A stretch of 7,496 nucleotides of DNA from assembly GCA_017860085.1 (NCBI GenBank), contig JAFNAJ010000218.1:1-7496 (forward strand). Direction: 5' to 3'. Position numbers and translations under genes: made by a program. The notes below the pieces were generated by a model, which was not told the DNA's origin, did no database searches, and worked only from the letters and a program-made list of their open reading frames with translations. Shown here one piece after another: positions 5,540-7,496 of the stretch. Positions within the stretch are counted from its first letter, which is position 1. Each line of letters begins with the position of its first letter. The DNA comes from Acidobacteriota bacterium. Its GTDB lineage: Bacteria > Acidobacteriota > Vicinamibacteria > Vicinamibacterales > JAFNAJ01.

Positions 5540-7496
5540 TGGTCTACCGCTGCGCCAACGCGGCACTCTGCCCGGGCGGGACCGTGAAGGGCTTCACGAA
5601 CACGCACAGCATCCCTGCGGGCTACTACGGCGCGACGCCCAGCGAGCTCGCGGGCCTCGATCCGTTGGGCATCGGGCCTAGCGCGCTGGCATCCCAGTAC
5701 TTCAAGCAGTTGCCGCTGCCGAACGACTCGGGCCTCGACGGCTACAACCTCATGGCGCACAAGTTCACGGCGCCATTCAGCGACACGTTCAACACGACGA
5801 TTGGGCGCGTGGACTACCGGCCCTCGGGCGGGCAGAGCTTCTTTGGACGGTTCAACGTGCAGCGGGATACGAATCTTGGCATCCCACAGTATCTGGACCT
5901 GGGTCTGCCGCCGAACACGACGGACAAGGTGAACAGCTGGGGCACGGCTATTGGCTGGGACTCGGTTGTGAGCACGAACCTCGTCAACACTTTCCGGTAC
6001 GGGTTCACGAAGATCTCCTTCGACAGGATTGGCACCCTCGATGGGCCCATCACGTACTTCAGGTTCATCGACGACCTGAACGAGGGGTTCTCCAGCAACG
6101 GCCGGGAGACGCCCACCCACAACTTCGTCAACGACACCACGTGGTTGAAGGGGAACCACACCGTGAAGTTCGGGGCGAACCTGCGGTTCACCAGGATCCC
6201 CACCTACACAGACGCCAATTCGTGGAGCTACGGATACCTCAACCCCTCGTGGGTCGCGGGTGTCGGGCGCACCTACACGCCTGGGCGAAGCACCTGCAAT
6301 CTCCCGGGGTGTACCGCGATTCCCGCCGTGGGGAGCGGGTGGAACTGGGCGGACCCCTGGATCAACATGCTTGGAGTTGTCTCCTCGGCCACCGGCCAGT
6401 ACAACTACGACCGGGACGGCGGCATCCTGCCGGAAGGCCAGCCGGCCACCAGACGCTGGGCCATGAACGAGTACGAGTTCTACGTCCAGGACAGCTGGCA
6501 GGTACGCGAGAACCTGACGGTGACGGGCGGTGTCCGGTACAGCCTGGCCTCACCACCCTGGGAGGTCAACGGTCTCCAGGTCGCGCCGACCGAGAGCCTC
6601 GGCGAGCGGTTCTTGATCCGCCAGGAGATGATGGCCAAGGGCATCCCCGAAAACACGCTTCCCCCGGTGCAGTTCGAGCTGTCCGGCCCCGAGAACGGGA
6701 AGAAGGGCTTCTACGACTGGGACAAGAACAACTTTGCGCCGAGGATTTCGGTGGCCTGGACGCCCACGGACAAGATGGTCGTGCGCGGCGGGTACTCGCT
6801 CGTGTACGACCGCATCGGCCTGGCGCTCGCGCAGACCTTCGACTCGAACGGATCGTACGGACTGTCGACGGCGCTCACCAGTCCGTATGCCGGCACAAAC
6901 GAGGACGATCCGTCGGTGAGGTTCAAGGGCGTCAACATCCTCCCCCCGTCGGTGCCAGCGGCGCCGCCCGGCGGATTCCCCCAGACCCCGCCCGATAGTG
7001 CCGACATCTACTCGTCGATCGATGACACGCTCGTGACGCCGTACGCGCACACGATGAACGCGGTGGTCGGGTACGAGCTGACGAAGAACTGGAGCATAGA
7101 GGGTGCCTATGTGGGCCGTAGGGGGCGCAACCTGCTGATTCGGCGCGACCTGTTCATGCCGCTGAACCTCACCGATACGAAGTCTGGCGTCGACTACTTC
7201 ACGGCAGCCACGCAGCTGATTCAGGAGCTCGAGAAGAACGGCTTCGACCCGTCGGCCATCGCGAAGATCCCGTACTTCGAGAACATGTTCCCCGATGCCG
7301 CCAGCGGCGGCATGACCGCGACGCAGGTGATGGCCGACTACTATTCGGCGTACTATCCGGACCACACGTCGGTCCTCTTCGGCTTCGACCTGTTCTGTGA
7401 TCCTGCGTGCGCGGTGACTGGACCCTACTCGTATCTCAACGCGCAGTTCGCGGCACTCGCGGCCCAGAGCACGATTGCAGATGCCGATTACAACGC
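5332..7496 (+). pseudogene. TonB-dependent receptor, beta-barrel part in the shifted frame, runs off the right edge
   Basis: Hand translation in the frame of codon 5332 is open for 721 codons to the last base. It begins with the second duplicate copy and continues DIYGGSFGGAVIKDKLFFFA, the plug-barrel transition of Oar-like receptors. Barrel-strand signatures follow: NHTVKFGANLRFTR, FYVQDSWQVRENLTVTGGVR (from 6478) and FAPRISVAWTPTDKMVVRGG (from 6733). It has no start codon or ribosome site of its own, so as assembled it is expressed only if the frame is restored. Joined to the N-terminal part without the extra copy it makes at least 984 residues in the window; relatives are commonly about 1,000-1,200, so the end is probably not far outside. 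Its only cysteines are three close pairs (codons at 5551/5569, 6295/6310, 7396/7408), suggesting loop disulfides. Sequence quality looks normal: no further frame breaks. The ligand is unknown. Confidence 0.88.

Noticed and set aside
5269..6159. A 296-codon minus-strand frame opposite the receptor
   Set aside because: The plus strand there encodes clear TonB-receptor plug and barrel sequence once the duplication is accounted for; the antisense product shows no domain.

Overview
The window looks like a piece of a GC-rich Acidobacteriota chromosome, most plausibly class Vicinamibacteria. The taxon is inferred from high GC, GTG start usage, a very large TonB-dependent receptor with an N-terminal carboxypeptidase-regulatory-like domain, and degenerate short-word repeat patches between genes. 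No rRNA, tRNA, CRISPR array, transposase or phage gene is visible.

Layout: (1) Positions 1-155 hold a GC-rich degenerate minisatellite and no supportable gene. (2) An alpha/beta-hydrolase gene lies on the minus strand (156-998). (3) The gap 999-1237 carries TTGGTTC-type words on one side and their complements on the other. (4) An ATP-grasp ligase-like gene lies on the minus strand; its best-supported start is a GTG at 2443 behind AGGAGG. (5) A 126-base divergent intergenic region follows (2444-2569). (6) A probably exported amidohydrolase is on the plus strand (2570-4243). (7) A more AT-rich intergenic region (4244-4492) has a perfect TTGACA box and an excellent Shine-Dalgarno. (8) A TonB-dependent receptor gene starts at 4493 and runs off the right edge.

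The main discovery is in the receptor gene. It contains a perfect head-to-tail duplication of 50 bp (5281-5330 = 5331-5380). Since 50 is not a multiple of 3, the duplication shifts the frame: as written, translation gives 279 native residues, 69 out-of-frame residues and a stop at 5537-5539. Removing one copy restores a single frame that I translated by hand from 4493 to the window end without a stop (984 codons in the window). The event is very recent or an assembly artefact; if real, loss of one copy could switch the receptor back on.

The exported hydrolase followed by an outer-membrane receptor suggests nutrient processing coupled to uptake, but each seems to have its own start signals, so co-function is inference. 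The ATP-grasp protein and alpha/beta hydrolase share the opposite strand; the repeat-rich gap between them argues against a tight operon. I see no other undescribed multi-gene system here.
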